Assembly: GCA_013697635.1 (NCBI GenBank)
Contig: JACCWM010000203.1
Location: forward strand, 1 to 49,704
Direction of reading: 5' to 3'
Length of the DNA stretch: 49,704 nt
From: Lujinxingiaceae bacterium
GTDB lineage: Bacteria > Myxococcota_A > Bradymonadia > Bradymonadales > Bradymonadaceae
Part shown: in pieces, positions 8,208-17,135 of the stretch
How the letters are laid out: each line of letters opens with the position of its first letter
How positions within the stretch are numbered: the first letter of the stretch is position 1
Notes under the pieces: generated by a model
Told to the model about the DNA's origin: nothing
Database searches by the model: none
Seen by the model: the letters and a program-made list of their open reading frames with translations, nothing else
Made by a program: the position numbers and the translations under genes

Positions 8208-10139
8208 TTAGTTGACGATGCAAACACCTTGAGTCGAGCCGGGTGGTTTTGCGCAAATCTTGCTGCAGCAGTCGCCATTGTAGACGCAGGACTCGTTGAC
8301 GACCAGGCAGCGCGCGGCAGCACACTTGCCCTGATCGCAGACCAGCGGTGCGCAGCAATTGCCATCGGAGGTGCAGGAGCCGGAGAGCGCGACGCATTGG
8401 TCAGGGTCGGGCTCGGTGCCCACGTCGGGCTCGGTGCCTGTGTCCGGATGGCCAGCGTCAGGATCGGGATCGGGATCTGGATCGGGATCGGGGTCCGGAT
8501 CGCGGCAGGTTTCGCCCGCGCTCAAGATGCGCCGGTCGTAGTGGATCGTCAACTTGCCGTTGACAGTGAACTTGTTGGCAAACAGGCCGCCGTAAACTTC
8601 GAGATCTTTGGGGATGTGAAGCTCACCTGGATAAACGTAGACGAAGCCACCGATGTCGACGTTTTGGGGCAGGGTGAGCTTACTGCTGCCGCCCAGATAC
8701 AAGCGCGTCGCGGCCGGATAGGCCGGAGAGCCGACGGATAGACCGCTGGCGCTGACGCTGCCACCAATCACAATATCGAACTCGGCGTCCGGGGTGGCAA
8801 AGAAGGTCAATCGCGCTGCATTGACGTTGCCGTCGATGTAGAGCGCCGTGCGGCCATGAGCGACGATCGTGATGTCGGTGCCCAAGTTGATGCCATTGAG
8901 ATAGTAATTGCCGCAAGGCAGGTCGAGGCGGCGAAAGTTTGTCGCGCCGTTGAGCAGCGATGGATTCAAGTTGATCAGCGCATTGTCGTTATTGTCTCGG
9001 CGCGCGGCGATGAAGCCGTGGATGGGGATGATCTCATCGGGCTCACATTGACAAGGCTTGGCCACGTCGACCGGGGCCTTGACGAGCGCGCCGTAGGTGA
9101 CGCCGCTGCTGACCGTCTTATTCTCGGGGATGGTCAAGGTGCCGAGAATGCGCGCGCCGCCACCGCCCGGGCTGAGGGTGCCGCCGACAGTAGCGTTTTG
9201 TAAGACGTCGATGCCGTTCGGAGCGCTGGCGTTGGTGTTGCCTCCGGTGAGCATGTCCATGCGAACCTTGCCACGAAGCGTGAGATTGCTCGCGCCACCG
9301 ACCCACATGGAGCCGCCGACGTCGGCCGTGGCGAGGCATGAGAAGTTGCCATTGGAGCCCACGCTGCCACCGAGAATGCCGGGGATATAGGGGCCTTGCA
9401 GGCTATCGAAGGCATCGGTGTGAAAACCACCGCTCGCGGGCAGGCTGACATCCTGGCAGGCGCACATCGCCCAGCGAAACTTCTCCTCGGCGACTTCACC
9501 CGAGCAGCGATCCTCGGCGCCACCTTCGAGATCGATGGGCAGACCACCGCCCTCGCACATTGCCGGGGCATCGAAGATTGCAGCGGGGACACAGGCGCCG
9601 TTGTTACAGCCCAAGCCAGCACCGCAGGCGTTGTCACAACGCCCACAATGTTCGTTGTTCGAGGTGGTTTGAACGCAGACGCGCCCGCAGGCGGTCTCGT
9701 TACCCAAACAGCCGCTGGCGCAAAGCCCACCGGAGCAGACCTCGCCGTCGCCGCAGACCGCGCCGCACTCGCCGCAGTTGTCGGGGTCGATCTTGAGGTT
9801 GGTGCAGGCCTCGTCACAGATGCGCTGGTAGACGTTGGGGCAGCGCGGGGCTGGCACAACCGGGTCGGCGATCGTATCGGATGCGACCGTATCAGCCCCG
9901 GTTTGCGCGCCGTCACCGAGGGCGTCGTGGGCCAGGGCGTCTTGGGCCAGGATGTCGTGGGCCAATGTATCCTGATTCACGGCGTCCAAAATCAAAGTGT
10001 CTGCCAATGAACCGTCCTCAGCTTGCACGTCGGCTACGTCGCGACCGGGGCCGTCAATACGCCTCTCGTCGCAGCCGCCACAGGCCGAGAGCAGGCTCAA
10101 GGTGGCAATGAACACAAGGAAAATGAGCTGTGAACGCAT
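8208..10139 (-). CDS. Cysteine-rich lipoprotein with DUF7305-like domain (paralogue 1)
   Basis: This is the first gene of the tandem pair, 643 aa. The order is lipobox (SLLSAC), an alternating Asp/Ala/Leu spacer with 'AHDILAQDALAHDAL', Stig1-like cysteine module, DUF7305-like domain ending 'YGGLFANKFTVNGKL', a (DP)n spacer of about sixteen residues, and two terminal cysteine knots. ATG 10139 is preferred over GTG 10151: the AGGTGAGAG ribosome site sits at the right distance from the ATG and overlaps the GTG. Domain order and many blocks (for example 'LNGATNFRRLDLPCG') are identical in the two copies, while spacers differ, which indicates duplication followed by divergence of linkers. Cargo or ligand is unknown. 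Confidence 0.8.
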   Translation of the reverse strand: MRSQLIFLVFIATLSLLSACGGCDERRIDGPGRDVADVQAEDGSLADTLILDAVNQDTLAHDILAQDALAHDALGDGAQTGADTVASDTIADPVVPAPRCPNVYQRICDEACTNLKIDPDNCGECGAVCGDGEVCSGGLCASGCLGNETACGRVCVQTTSNNEHCGRCDNACGAGLGCNNGACVPAAIFDAPAMCEGGGLPIDLEGGAEDRCSGEVAEEKFRWAMCACQDVSLPASGGFHTDAFDSLQGPYIPGILGGSVGSNGNFSCLATADVGGSMWVGGASNLTLRGKVRMDMLTGGNTNASAPNGIDVLQNATVGGTLSPGGGGARILGTLTIPENKTVSSGVTYGALVKAPVDVAKPCQCEPDEIIPIHGFIAARRDNNDNALINLNPSLLNGATNFRRLDLPCGNYYLNGINLGTDITIVAHGRTALYIDGNVNAARLTFFATPDAEFDIVIGGSVSASGLSVGSPAYPAATRLYLGGSSKLTLPQNVDIGGFVYVYPGELHIPKDLEVYGGLFANKFTVNGKLTIHYDRRILSAGETCRDPDPDPDPDPDPDPDAGHPDTGTEPDVGTEPDPDQCVALSGSCTSDGNCCAPLVCDQGKCAAARCLVVNESCVYNGDCCSKICAKPPGSTQGVCIVN

Positions 10140-10380
10140 GAATTCTCTCACCTAAAGGTGTGGATTGGGCAGCCATTGACACAAACAGTCTTGGCACACG
10201 GTAGCATGTCAGTGCGACAAAGTGAAAACATCAGATGTCATGGGCAGCGGAGCAGAGCGACTCAGCAGCCGATCTGGAGAGAAAAAGAGCGTCGAACACC
10301 ACACGCAGGTTGACCTGTGCGCGATGATGCGAGGAGACTTGGCGAAATCGGCCCAGCTTGGCGTCGAAATCGAAGGTCGT

Positions 10381-11262
10381 ATGGAGCAAGTGCTAAAGAT
10401 GAGCAAGCGATTCAAAGTTGGTGGGGTACCCGAGCACTTCAATCTTCCCTGGTATCGGGCCGCCGAGCGCGAGGTCTTTGCAAATGACGCGCTCGAGTAC
10501 AGCTGGCGGGTCTATCCCGGTGGAACCGGCGAGATGCTCACGGCCCTCGAAGACGACGAGCTCGACGTGGCCGTCTTGTTGACCGAGGGCGTTGTGGCGC
10601 ACATTGCCCGAGGCGGCGATGCAGCGATCGTGGGCACCTTTGTCGACTCCCCGCTGATCTGGGGCGTGCACGTGCATGCCGATTCGCCTCATACCACGCT
10701 CGAAGATCTGCGCGCTCGCCCGTTCGCGATCAGCCGGCTTCGCTCCGGCTCGCACATCATGGCCTATGTGCTGGCACAGCAGATGGGGTGGTTGAGCGAG
10801 AAGGCCCTCGAGTTCGAGTTGGTGCGCGATCTCGAGGGCGCGCGTTCGGCCTTGGCCCAGGGACGCGGCGATGCCTTCATGTGGGAGAAGTACACAACCA
10901 AGCCGCTGGTCGACTCCGGTGAGTGGCGGCGCATCGGCACATGCACGACGCCCTGGCCGCCGTTCGTGCTGGCCGCCAAACGTGGTTTTGTCGCGACACG
11001 AGCGGCGGACATCGATTCCGTGTTCAAGCGCGTCCACGGCCTTTGCCAGGAGATGACCGATGAGCCGGCCGCGAGCGTTTCGGAGATCGTGGCCAGGTTC
11101 GGCCAGCGCGAGGAGGACGTGCGCGAGTGGCTTGCACAGACGCACTGGGCTTGCGCGCGCGAGGTCGATCTTGAGCAGCTCGCTGGCGTCGTCGAGACGC
11201 TTTTGAGCGTCGAGGTGATCGATCAAGCCATCGCGCCGCAAGAACTTGTCGTTTTGGGTTGA
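10381..11262 (+). CDS. Substrate-binding (PBP2-fold) protein without export signal, Ca3427-like
   Basis: The core from 'KRFKVGGVPEHFNLPWYRA' onward reads as a type 2 periplasmic-binding-protein fold of the NMT1/THI5 class, nearest to the intracellular Ca3427-like group. Supporting blocks are 'YPGGTGEMLTALEDDELDVAVLLTEG' (given in parts: GGTGEM, ELDVAVLL), 'RPFAISRLRSGSHIMAYV' and 'GRGDAFMWEKYTT'. There is no signal peptide and no transporter gene nearby, so it is probably cytosolic; the ligand is unknown and a THI5-like biosynthetic role is only possible. ATG 10381 has GAAGG upstream. ATG 10399 would begin right at the domain, and an upstream GTG at 10222 would add about 53 low-complexity residues without a ribosome site. 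The gene is divergent from the lipoprotein pair and convergent with osmC. Confidence 0.7.
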   Translation: MEQVLKMSKRFKVGGVPEHFNLPWYRAAEREVFANDALEYSWRVYPGGTGEMLTALEDDELDVAVLLTEGVVAHIARGGDAAIVGTFVDSPLIWGVHVHADSPHTTLEDLRARPFAISRLRSGSHIMAYVLAQQMGWLSEKALEFELVRDLEGARSALAQGRGDAFMWEKYTTKPLVDSGEWRRIGTCTTPWPPFVLAAKRGFVATRAADIDSVFKRVHGLCQEMTDEPAASVSEIVARFGQREEDVREWLAQTHWACAREVDLEQLAGVVETLLSVEVIDQAIAPQELVVLG

Positions 11263-11270
11263 CGAGAGGT

Positions 11271-11711
11271 CTAGAGCAGCGTTGCTTCCACGCTCAACTC
11301 CTCGAGGCCGGGCTTGAGCAGCACCGAGATCGGGCACTTCTCCTTGGCTTTCTGGGCAGCCTCCTGGAAAGCGGCGGCATCGATGCCGGGTACGTTGCCC
11401 TCGGTCTGCAGGTGCACGGCGACCACCTTGAAGCCAGCGTCGCCCTTTCGCAGCGTGACCTGGGCGACCGTGTGAATGCTCTCCGGGGTATGGCCGTCCG
11501 AGGCCAGGATGTTGGCCAAGGCCATGCTGAAGCACGAGGCGTGGGCCGCGGCGATCAGCTCCTCGGGGTTGGTGCCGGGTTGGTTCTCAAAGCGCGTGGC
11601 GAACGAGTATGGCAGATCTTTGAAGGCGTCGCTCTTCGTCGACGACGTGCCGTTGCCAGTCTTCAAATCACCCTTCCAAACTGCTTGTGCGCTGCGCTTC
11701 AAATCGACCAT
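11271..11711 (-). CDS. osmC: OsmC family peroxiredoxin
   Basis: This 146-aa cytoplasmic enzyme of the OsmC/Ohr superfamily reduces organic and inorganic peroxides with a pair of cysteines. Both are present in the expected contexts, 'AAHASCFSMALA' and 'AKEKCPISVLLKP'. The N-terminal 'AVWKGDLKTGNG' strand and 'NPEELIAAAHASCF' helix are classic for the OsmC branch rather than Ohr. The length matches the family. ATG 11711 is preceded by AGGAG at good spacing; the longer frame to 11822 adds Arg-rich non-family sequence and was rejected. It stands alone, 8 bp from the convergent solute-binding gene. Osmotic or stationary-phase control, as in Escherichia coli, is not visible in the sequence. Confidence 0.92.
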   Translation of the reverse strand: MVDLKRSAQAVWKGDLKTGNGTSSTKSDAFKDLPYSFATRFENQPGTNPEELIAAAHASCFSMALANILASDGHTPESIHTVAQVTLRKGDAGFKVVAVHLQTEGNVPGIDAAAFQEAAQKAKEKCPISVLLKPGLEELSVEATLL

Positions 11712-11852
11712 GGGGTGTACTCCTGTGTTGGAATTGGGGATCGTCGGTGTTGCTCGTCTTCGAGCTGCGCACAACATAGCGGCGCAGGGCTGTCTGTCAA
11801 AACGGGTGCGCTCAGGGCACAAGCAGGCAGGCTGAGCGCGGCGATGACGGAC

Positions 11853-14800
11853 TCAGGGAGTGAGGGTGACCGGTGTGACATTGGAGAAGCCTTGGCGCGC
11901 CGAGTTGGTCGTGCGCGTTCTGGACGATTGAAAGAGCACGCGCTGAAAGTCGTACCAGCCGCTGGTGCCGGCTGCCGGGCGCTTGCCTGCCAGGGGGTAG
12001 ATGCGCAGGCTGTGCACCTTGCCGCTCCAGTTGGGATGATCGCTCATCGGGATGACCAGGGTCTGAAACTTACTGTCACCGCGTGCTTCAAACTTCACCG
12101 TGAAACTCTCGACGCCTTCGACCGCCAGGCAAGTGCTGCTCTCGACGCCCTTGGAGAGCGCTGCCACACCGCCCAGCAGGGTGACCGGTTTGAACAGCGT
12201 CTGGCTGCGGTCACCGGCGCGCTGCTCGATGAACTTCTGTGTGATCGGGTGCAGGCCAGCGGGGTTGCTGAGCATGATGATGTTGCCGGTATGGGTGACC
12301 GAGAAGGCATCGATCAAATTGTCGGCGCGTGTGATGTAGATGTGGTCATCGGAGACGCCACGCGAGATGGCAAAATCGGCGACGGCGCGCGCGGTTGCAA
12401 AGCGGCTGGCGCCCGAGAGACGCCGCGGCGAGGGCAGCTTGCTGGCGATCGCCGCCGAAACCGAAGAGGGACCGCCGACGATGATCGTGCGTTGGATGTT
12501 CAGCGCCGTCAGCGCCGAGCGGGTCTCGGCAGCGACCGTGTCGCCCTGCACGTAGAGCACCGGAATCTTCAGGCCTGCGGCAAGGCTCGCTGCCAAAACG
12601 GCGTCGACGAGGTGGGCACTGTCCGCCGAGACGATCAGCGCCTCACGGGTTGGTGAGCCCATCGACTTGGCCACGACGGCGGCCGTGGTAAAGCGCGTTT
12701 GCCCGGCGAGTCGCTCGGTTTTAGGGCCGAGTGCGCGTACGGCGAGCTCGACGCTTGCGCTGATTGCGCTCGTACCTCCGACAATCACGACCTTGGCCGG
12801 CTTGAGCCGTCGAAGCTCGGTGGCGATTGCCGCCGGCAAGGTATCATTGCCGGTGAGCAGCACGGGGCCGCCAAGCTGAGCGGCCAGCGGTCCGGCGACG
12901 ATCGCGTCGGCCGAGTGCGTGGTGCCGAGCACGAGCACGGCCGTCTGGGCGCCGGCTGGAAACAGATGGCGCGAGACGGCCGCCGACGAGCTGTAGCGAT
13001 CGGCGCCCGAGACGCGCTTGACGCCGGCGCAAGAGTCCGGTGCCCAGGAGATTGCCTTGGTGTGCTTGCCATCGTGGGAGCGGGCGCCGATCACGAGCTG
13101 GTCGAAGCGCGAAGCGTCGATGTTCGTCCAGGCCGGGCTCTGGGCGCAGGCGTTGTTGCCGGTGACGTGCATCGACATCAGGCCGTGATTGGTGTTGTGG
13201 AGAAAACGGTCGTGGTGGCCGTCGTGGCATGCACGCCAGCCTTCGAGGTCGCCGGCGTTCTTCTTGCTGGCGAACTGCCACTCGTCGGCCTTGAGCACAT
13301 CGACCTGGGCATGAGCGCGCAGCACCTTGCCGATCTTGTTGGTCGAGGGGCTGCCACCAAAACTGGTGTGCTCGCCGTAGACGTTGGCGATATGGCGAAC
13401 CCACACACGGATATCCGGGTGATCGGCGCGCCCGACGCTGTATTCGGTCGCGATCAGATCGATCACCACGCGCTTGCTCTCACCGGGCGCGAAGCTGTGC
13501 ATCTCCAAAAGTCCCGTGCGACCCATGTTGTTCTTGGCCGGGTTCTTGGCCTCGGAGTTGGCGCTGTTCACTCGCCAGCTCGAGCGGTTGTGGTGCGGGC
13601 TGTCCGTGTCGATGCGGTAGTTCGTGGCCTTCAAAAACGGGTGCTCGAACCAGTAACCCATGCGCACCGGACCGATGCGAACGCTGGAGCGGTTGGTGAG
13701 CAGCACCTCGGCCTTGAAGCGGTCACCGATCAGCGCATCGCCAATGTGTCGGCTCGAGCCCTGGGGATAGAAGTTGGTCAAGCCCAAAAACTTCACCGAG
13801 AGGTTGGCGTCGTAGCGCGGCGGCGGCGGCGGCGGCGGTGGCGGTTGATTGGTGCTGCCGCCACCACCACCGCCACCACCGCAAACTTGCGGCGAGACGG
13901 TCGTGCCTGCGCGGTACTCCCAGTGCCACAGCTCGCTTGGCACGGTTCGCTTAAAACCAAAGCGCGCGCCGTTTCGGTTGAGCCAGTTGGCCACGCCTGC
14001 GCCGCGGGTATTCAGGTCGAGCGCGAGCCCATTTTGATGATTGCTGTAGCCGGGGCGCGCAGCCAGGTTGCCGTTGTTGCAGCGCTTGCTCAAGTAGCAA
14101 TTGTAGAAGTAGGTCTGCTCGGCCATGGTGCGAAAGCCGCTGACAATCTGGATCCTCACGCCGTCGCGCGCGGCGGCGATGCGCATCTTCTCGTAGGCCG
14201 AAGCCGTGTTGAGCCCGACATTTTTGTGGTCCATCTTGATCACGGTGATGTCGGCCAGGCGCCGGCCACCGGAATAGGCTGCCATCTTTGTCTTGGAGCA
14301 ACTCGTGATCAACTCCTGGCGGCGCACGCTCAAATCGGCGTCATCTTGTTGCACGCTCAACTCGCCAATACGCTCGCTCAGCTCCTCGTCGTCGTCGTCC
14401 AGGCTCATGTAGTCGTCGTCGTCAAAGAGCAGGCTCTCGTCGCCGTGATCATGGTCGTGCTCACCGTGCTCGATCGGATCCTCGAAGAATTCGAAGCGCA
14501 CGTACTCAGGCACCACCGTGGAGCGAAACCGAAAGGCAACGCCGGCCTGGCTCAGGTTGATGATGCCGCCGAACATGCCAGCATAGCTGCTCTCGGGCGC
14601 AAAGCGCGTCCACGTACCCCACTGATCTTCGCTGGTCGCGACCTGGTACTCGATGGCTGGCGCGTCGTCACCGGTAAAGAAGACGTTGATTCCCCTGAAG
14701 GCGAACTCCGGAAGAATCTCGGTGGGCTGGGCCTGGCCGTCGATGAAGAGGTCATCGGTCGCGCCCTCCAGGGTGTAGTCAAAGTCGAAGACCTCGCCGG

Positions 14801-14960
14801 GCAAGTCGGCCTCGATCGCCTCGCTCTCGTTGCCGTTTATCGGTACTTGCGCCTTGGGGCCGTCGTTTTGCTGGATCAACGACTCGCCACAGCCGACGAT
14901 CATGGTCATAACGATCGCCAGGGCGACGAAGTTTCGACATTTTCTTCCAAGCATTTGCAT
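11853..14960 (-). CDS. Lipoprotein: VanY-type D,D-carboxypeptidase fused to CWB2 cell-wall-binding repeats
   Basis: This is a 1035-aa multidomain lipoprotein. After the lipobox (MTMIVGC) there is a beta domain (about 50-170) and a very acidic, His-rich stretch ('HGEHDHDHGDE' then Asp runs). A peptidase M15/VanY domain spans about 235-352, with SxHxxGxAxD as 'SNHQNGLALDL' near 304-314 and the C-terminal zinc/catalytic motif 'ELWHWEY' near 343-349. A poly-Gly/poly-Pro hinge (about 360-383, DNA 13810-13875) leads to a beta-sandwich-like region. Three CWB2 (PF04122) repeats follow at about 645-935, recognised from 'VKRVSGADRYSSSAAVS', 'LAGQTRFTTAA', 'LSGASRFATARA' and 'VVIVGGTSAIS'-type strands. 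The likely role is trimming D-Ala or D-Lac from peptidoglycan while docked to a wall polymer. ATG 14960 has GGAG upstream. Confidence 0.85.
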   Translation of the reverse strand: MQMLGRKCRNFVALAIVMTMIVGCGESLIQQNDGPKAQVPINGNESEAIEADLPGEVFDFDYTLEGATDDLFIDGQAQPTEILPEFAFRGINVFFTGDDAPAIEYQVATSEDQWGTWTRFAPESSYAGMFGGIINLSQAGVAFRFRSTVVPEYVRFEFFEDPIEHGEHDHDHGDESLLFDDDDYMSLDDDDEELSERIGELSVQQDDADLSVRRQELITSCSKTKMAAYSGGRRLADITVIKMDHKNVGLNTASAYEKMRIAAARDGVRIQIVSGFRTMAEQTYFYNCYLSKRCNNGNLAARPGYSNHQNGLALDLNTRGAGVANWLNRNGARFGFKRTVPSELWHWEYRAGTTVSPQVCGGGGGGGGSTNQPPPPPPPPPRYDANLSVKFLGLTNFYPQGSSRHIGDALIGDRFKAEVLLTNRSSVRIGPVRMGYWFEHPFLKATNYRIDTDSPHHNRSSWRVNSANSEAKNPAKNNMGRTGLLEMHSFAPGESKRVVIDLIATEYSVGRADHPDIRVWVRHIANVYGEHTSFGGSPSTNKIGKVLRAHAQVDVLKADEWQFASKKNAGDLEGWRACHDGHHDRFLHNTNHGLMSMHVTGNNACAQSPAWTNIDASRFDQLVIGARSHDGKHTKAISWAPDSCAGVKRVSGADRYSSSAAVSRHLFPAGAQTAVLVLGTTHSADAIVAGPLAAQLGGPVLLTGNDTLPAAIATELRRLKPAKVVIVGGTSAISASVELAVRALGPKTERLAGQTRFTTAAVVAKSMGSPTREALIVSADSAHLVDAVLAASLAAGLKIPVLYVQGDTVAAETRSALTALNIQRTIIVGGPSSVSAAIASKLPSPRRLSGASRFATARAVADFAISRGVSDDHIYITRADNLIDAFSVTHTGNIIMLSNPAGLHPITQKFIEQRAGDRSQTLFKPVTLLGGVAALSKGVESSTCLAVEGVESFTVKFEARGDSKFQTLVIPMSDHPNWSGKVHSLRIYPLAGKRPAAGTSGWYDFQRVLFQSSRTRTTNSARQGFSNVTPVTLTP

Positions 14961-15141
14961 CAACCAGCTCCGTGTAGGTGTTCTTCGCTCTCTCACTCAC
15001 ACTTACTAGAGCAACTTCAATGCCAGCTCAGCTAAATAGCCGTGGACGTTGGCCCATCGGATTTCCGTAGTCGGCTCTGGCTGTGACAAGGTGGCGCGCA
15101 AGGGGAAGCAATGACCCTAGACGAGCGTGAAAACGGCGAGC

Positions 15142-16959
15142 TTATGGGTTGGGCATCAGCCCCAGGCCCTGGTGAGCGGAGTCGGGATGCAGGCGCACAT
15201 CGTCTGGGAAGGGGGCGAGCCGCTGCCAGACGTCGGCATGGTCCACAGGTCGGCGGCCGGCAGGGCAGGGATCGAGTTGGCAGCGGTAGGCGTTGTCGCG
15301 ATAGATCACGATGTCGTCGAGCTGGTACTCGACCGGCGGCGCGCCAGTGGCGCGCGTGGCGGTGGCCGTCCACATCTCCATGGTCATGTAATCGAAGTCC
15401 GCAGCTAGCCCGGCGTTGCGAAAGCTCACCGGCGCGATGGCGGCGCGAACGTTGCCCGAGCCGCTCACATTGGCGTTGGTGCCGTTACCATCGGCCAGCC
15501 GGTTGGAGAAGGCCGCCGGCGCCTCCCAGGTGTTGTCGACCAGGGTTATCGCCATGGTGCTGTTGGCGATACGGATGAGCTCGCCGGGCTGGGTGTTCGG
15601 GTGAAGCTCGTTGTAGGTGAAGTCGTAGCCGCGAAAGCGGTTGTTGCCGATATGGTAGACCAGCGGGCTCATGTCGGTGGCGTGGATGTAGATGCCGAAG
15701 TTTCGCACCTGCGAGAAGTAGTTGTTCTCCAGAAAAATACCGTCGCCCGGTTTGCGCTCCTCGGAGGCGACCAGTGCACCGAAGAACTCCGCCCACTTGC
15801 CGGCGCCGCCGATGAAGACGTTGTTGAAGACCTCCAGGCGCCCGGAGCGAATCGACATCTGCAGGTTGCCGTCTTGATAGTTCTGGAAGGCGGCGCGCCA
15901 ATCGATCGCCGAGGGCCCAAAGACGTTGTTGTAGACGCGCGTCGTGGTGCTGCCCACGTGGCCGATTTGAAACGCCTCGGTGCCCACGCGCAGCACGCGG
16001 TTGTTGTAGATCTCAAAGCCTTGGATCTGGTGCTGGGGCTGGGACTGGGTGCTGCCGATATAGAAGCCCTCGCTGAGCACGTCGTGGATGTAGTTGTCGT
16101 GCAGCTTGACGTTGGCCATGTGGGCCTGGCCATTGTTGTCGGTCTTGATGTTCATGCCGGCAAAGCCCACGTGGCGAATCTCGAGAAACTCGACCTCGAA
16201 GTCGGTCGCGCCCCCGGCGATGCGCAGGCCGTTGTTGCCGCGCTCGTGCATGTATTGGGCGTCGTCGATCAGGATGCCGTAGGTATCTTGGGTGTTGGCG
16301 AAGTCGCCAGACTTGTGGCCGGCAAAGTCGGGGTGGCCGGTCTGGGCAAGCGCATCGTAGCGCCCGGTGAGCACCCAGTTGGCGCCGCCGTTGAGCGACA
16401 TCAGGTAGTAGTGGTCCATGTTGCCCACGCGCACCTGGCCGCCATGGTTGGTGATGATCAGCGGCCGATCGGCGCTTCGTACGGGTAGATTGCCAATGAG
16501 CAGCAGCTTGTAGTCACCGGCCGCAATGTAGAGTCGGTCCAGCGTCTGCCAGTTCACGTCGGGGTAGCGCGCCTGCACGTCGTCGATGTAGAGGCCGCCG
16601 CCGGCCAAGGGGGCGGGCAAGAGCAAGGTATTCTCAGGCGCGCTCCAGCGACCGTCGGCGTGCGCCCAACCCGGCTCGTCGACAACGGTGTCGGGCGCGG
16701 CGTCGGTCGCGGCGTCGGCGTCGTCGCCGCTGTGGGCATCTCGTGCGTCGGTATCGGTGGCGTCGGGGGCCGCAACGTCGTCGGCCTTGTCGACCGTGTC
16801 GCTCAGGCCACGGTCAGCGTCGATCGTCGTGACGTCGTCAAAGCCGTTGGAGGCGTCGACCTGGCGAGTGTCTTTGCCGTCGACAAGGCCGCCCGAGTCG
16901 CAACCAGCGCCGATGATGGACACCAAAAAGCAGAGAATCAGAACCCACGCGCTTCGCAT
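15142..16959 (-). CDS. Right-handed beta-helix lipoprotein with C-terminal carbohydrate-binding-like module
   Basis: This is a 605-aa lipoprotein. The lipobox is IGAGC (Cys20, with Asp at +2), followed by an Asp/Ala/Thr spacer to about residue 95. A pectate-lyase-like parallel beta-helix follows, with the rung pattern 'HDNYIHDVLSEGFYIGS', 'IYNNRVLRVGTEAFQIG', 'VYNNVFG', 'VFNNVFIGG' and 'LENNYFSQVRNFGIYIHA'. The last 55 residues ('VEYQLDDIVIYRDNAYRC' ... 'DVWQRL') look like a CBM5/12-type chitin/cellulose-binding module. It probably binds or cleaves a polysaccharide outside the cell; no catalytic residues can be named. ATG 16959 lies 7 bp after GGAGAG; the frame to 17025 adds non-signal residues. 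It is divergent from the next beta-helix lipoprotein. Confidence 0.78.
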   Translation of the reverse strand: MRSAWVLILCFLVSIIGAGCDSGGLVDGKDTRQVDASNGFDDVTTIDADRGLSDTVDKADDVAAPDATDTDARDAHSGDDADAATDAAPDTVVDEPGWAHADGRWSAPENTLLLPAPLAGGGLYIDDVQARYPDVNWQTLDRLYIAAGDYKLLLIGNLPVRSADRPLIITNHGGQVRVGNMDHYYLMSLNGGANWVLTGRYDALAQTGHPDFAGHKSGDFANTQDTYGILIDDAQYMHERGNNGLRIAGGATDFEVEFLEIRHVGFAGMNIKTDNNGQAHMANVKLHDNYIHDVLSEGFYIGSTQSQPQHQIQGFEIYNNRVLRVGTEAFQIGHVGSTTTRVYNNVFGPSAIDWRAAFQNYQDGNLQMSIRSGRLEVFNNVFIGGAGKWAEFFGALVASEERKPGDGIFLENNYFSQVRNFGIYIHATDMSPLVYHIGNNRFRGYDFTYNELHPNTQPGELIRIANSTMAITLVDNTWEAPAAFSNRLADGNGTNANVSGSGNVRAAIAPVSFRNAGLAADFDYMTMEMWTATATRATGAPPVEYQLDDIVIYRDNAYRCQLDPCPAGRRPVDHADVWQRLAPFPDDVRLHPDSAHQGLGLMPNP

Positions 16960-17135
16960 TGTTTTTCTCTCCATTTCAAGAAAGCCATCCAGAGATCGCG
17001 AATCTAGCAGATCGACACCAAGCAAACACGTTTAATCGAGTCACTTAAGTTGCTTCAGCATGGGCCTCAAGGTAGTTTTGTGCCGTGTCTCCGTCATTTT
17101 TCGAACCGCTGAGCCCTGATGTGATGATCCTACCG

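Noticed and set aside
13810-13875. Simple GC-rich repeat as a separate element
   Set aside because: It codes for the Gly/Pro hinge of the VanY-CWB2 protein in frame.
12699-15035. 778-codon plus-strand frame opposite the VanY-CWB2 gene
   Set aside because: Same reason: an antisense shadow of a gene with clear motifs; composition is unlike a real protein.
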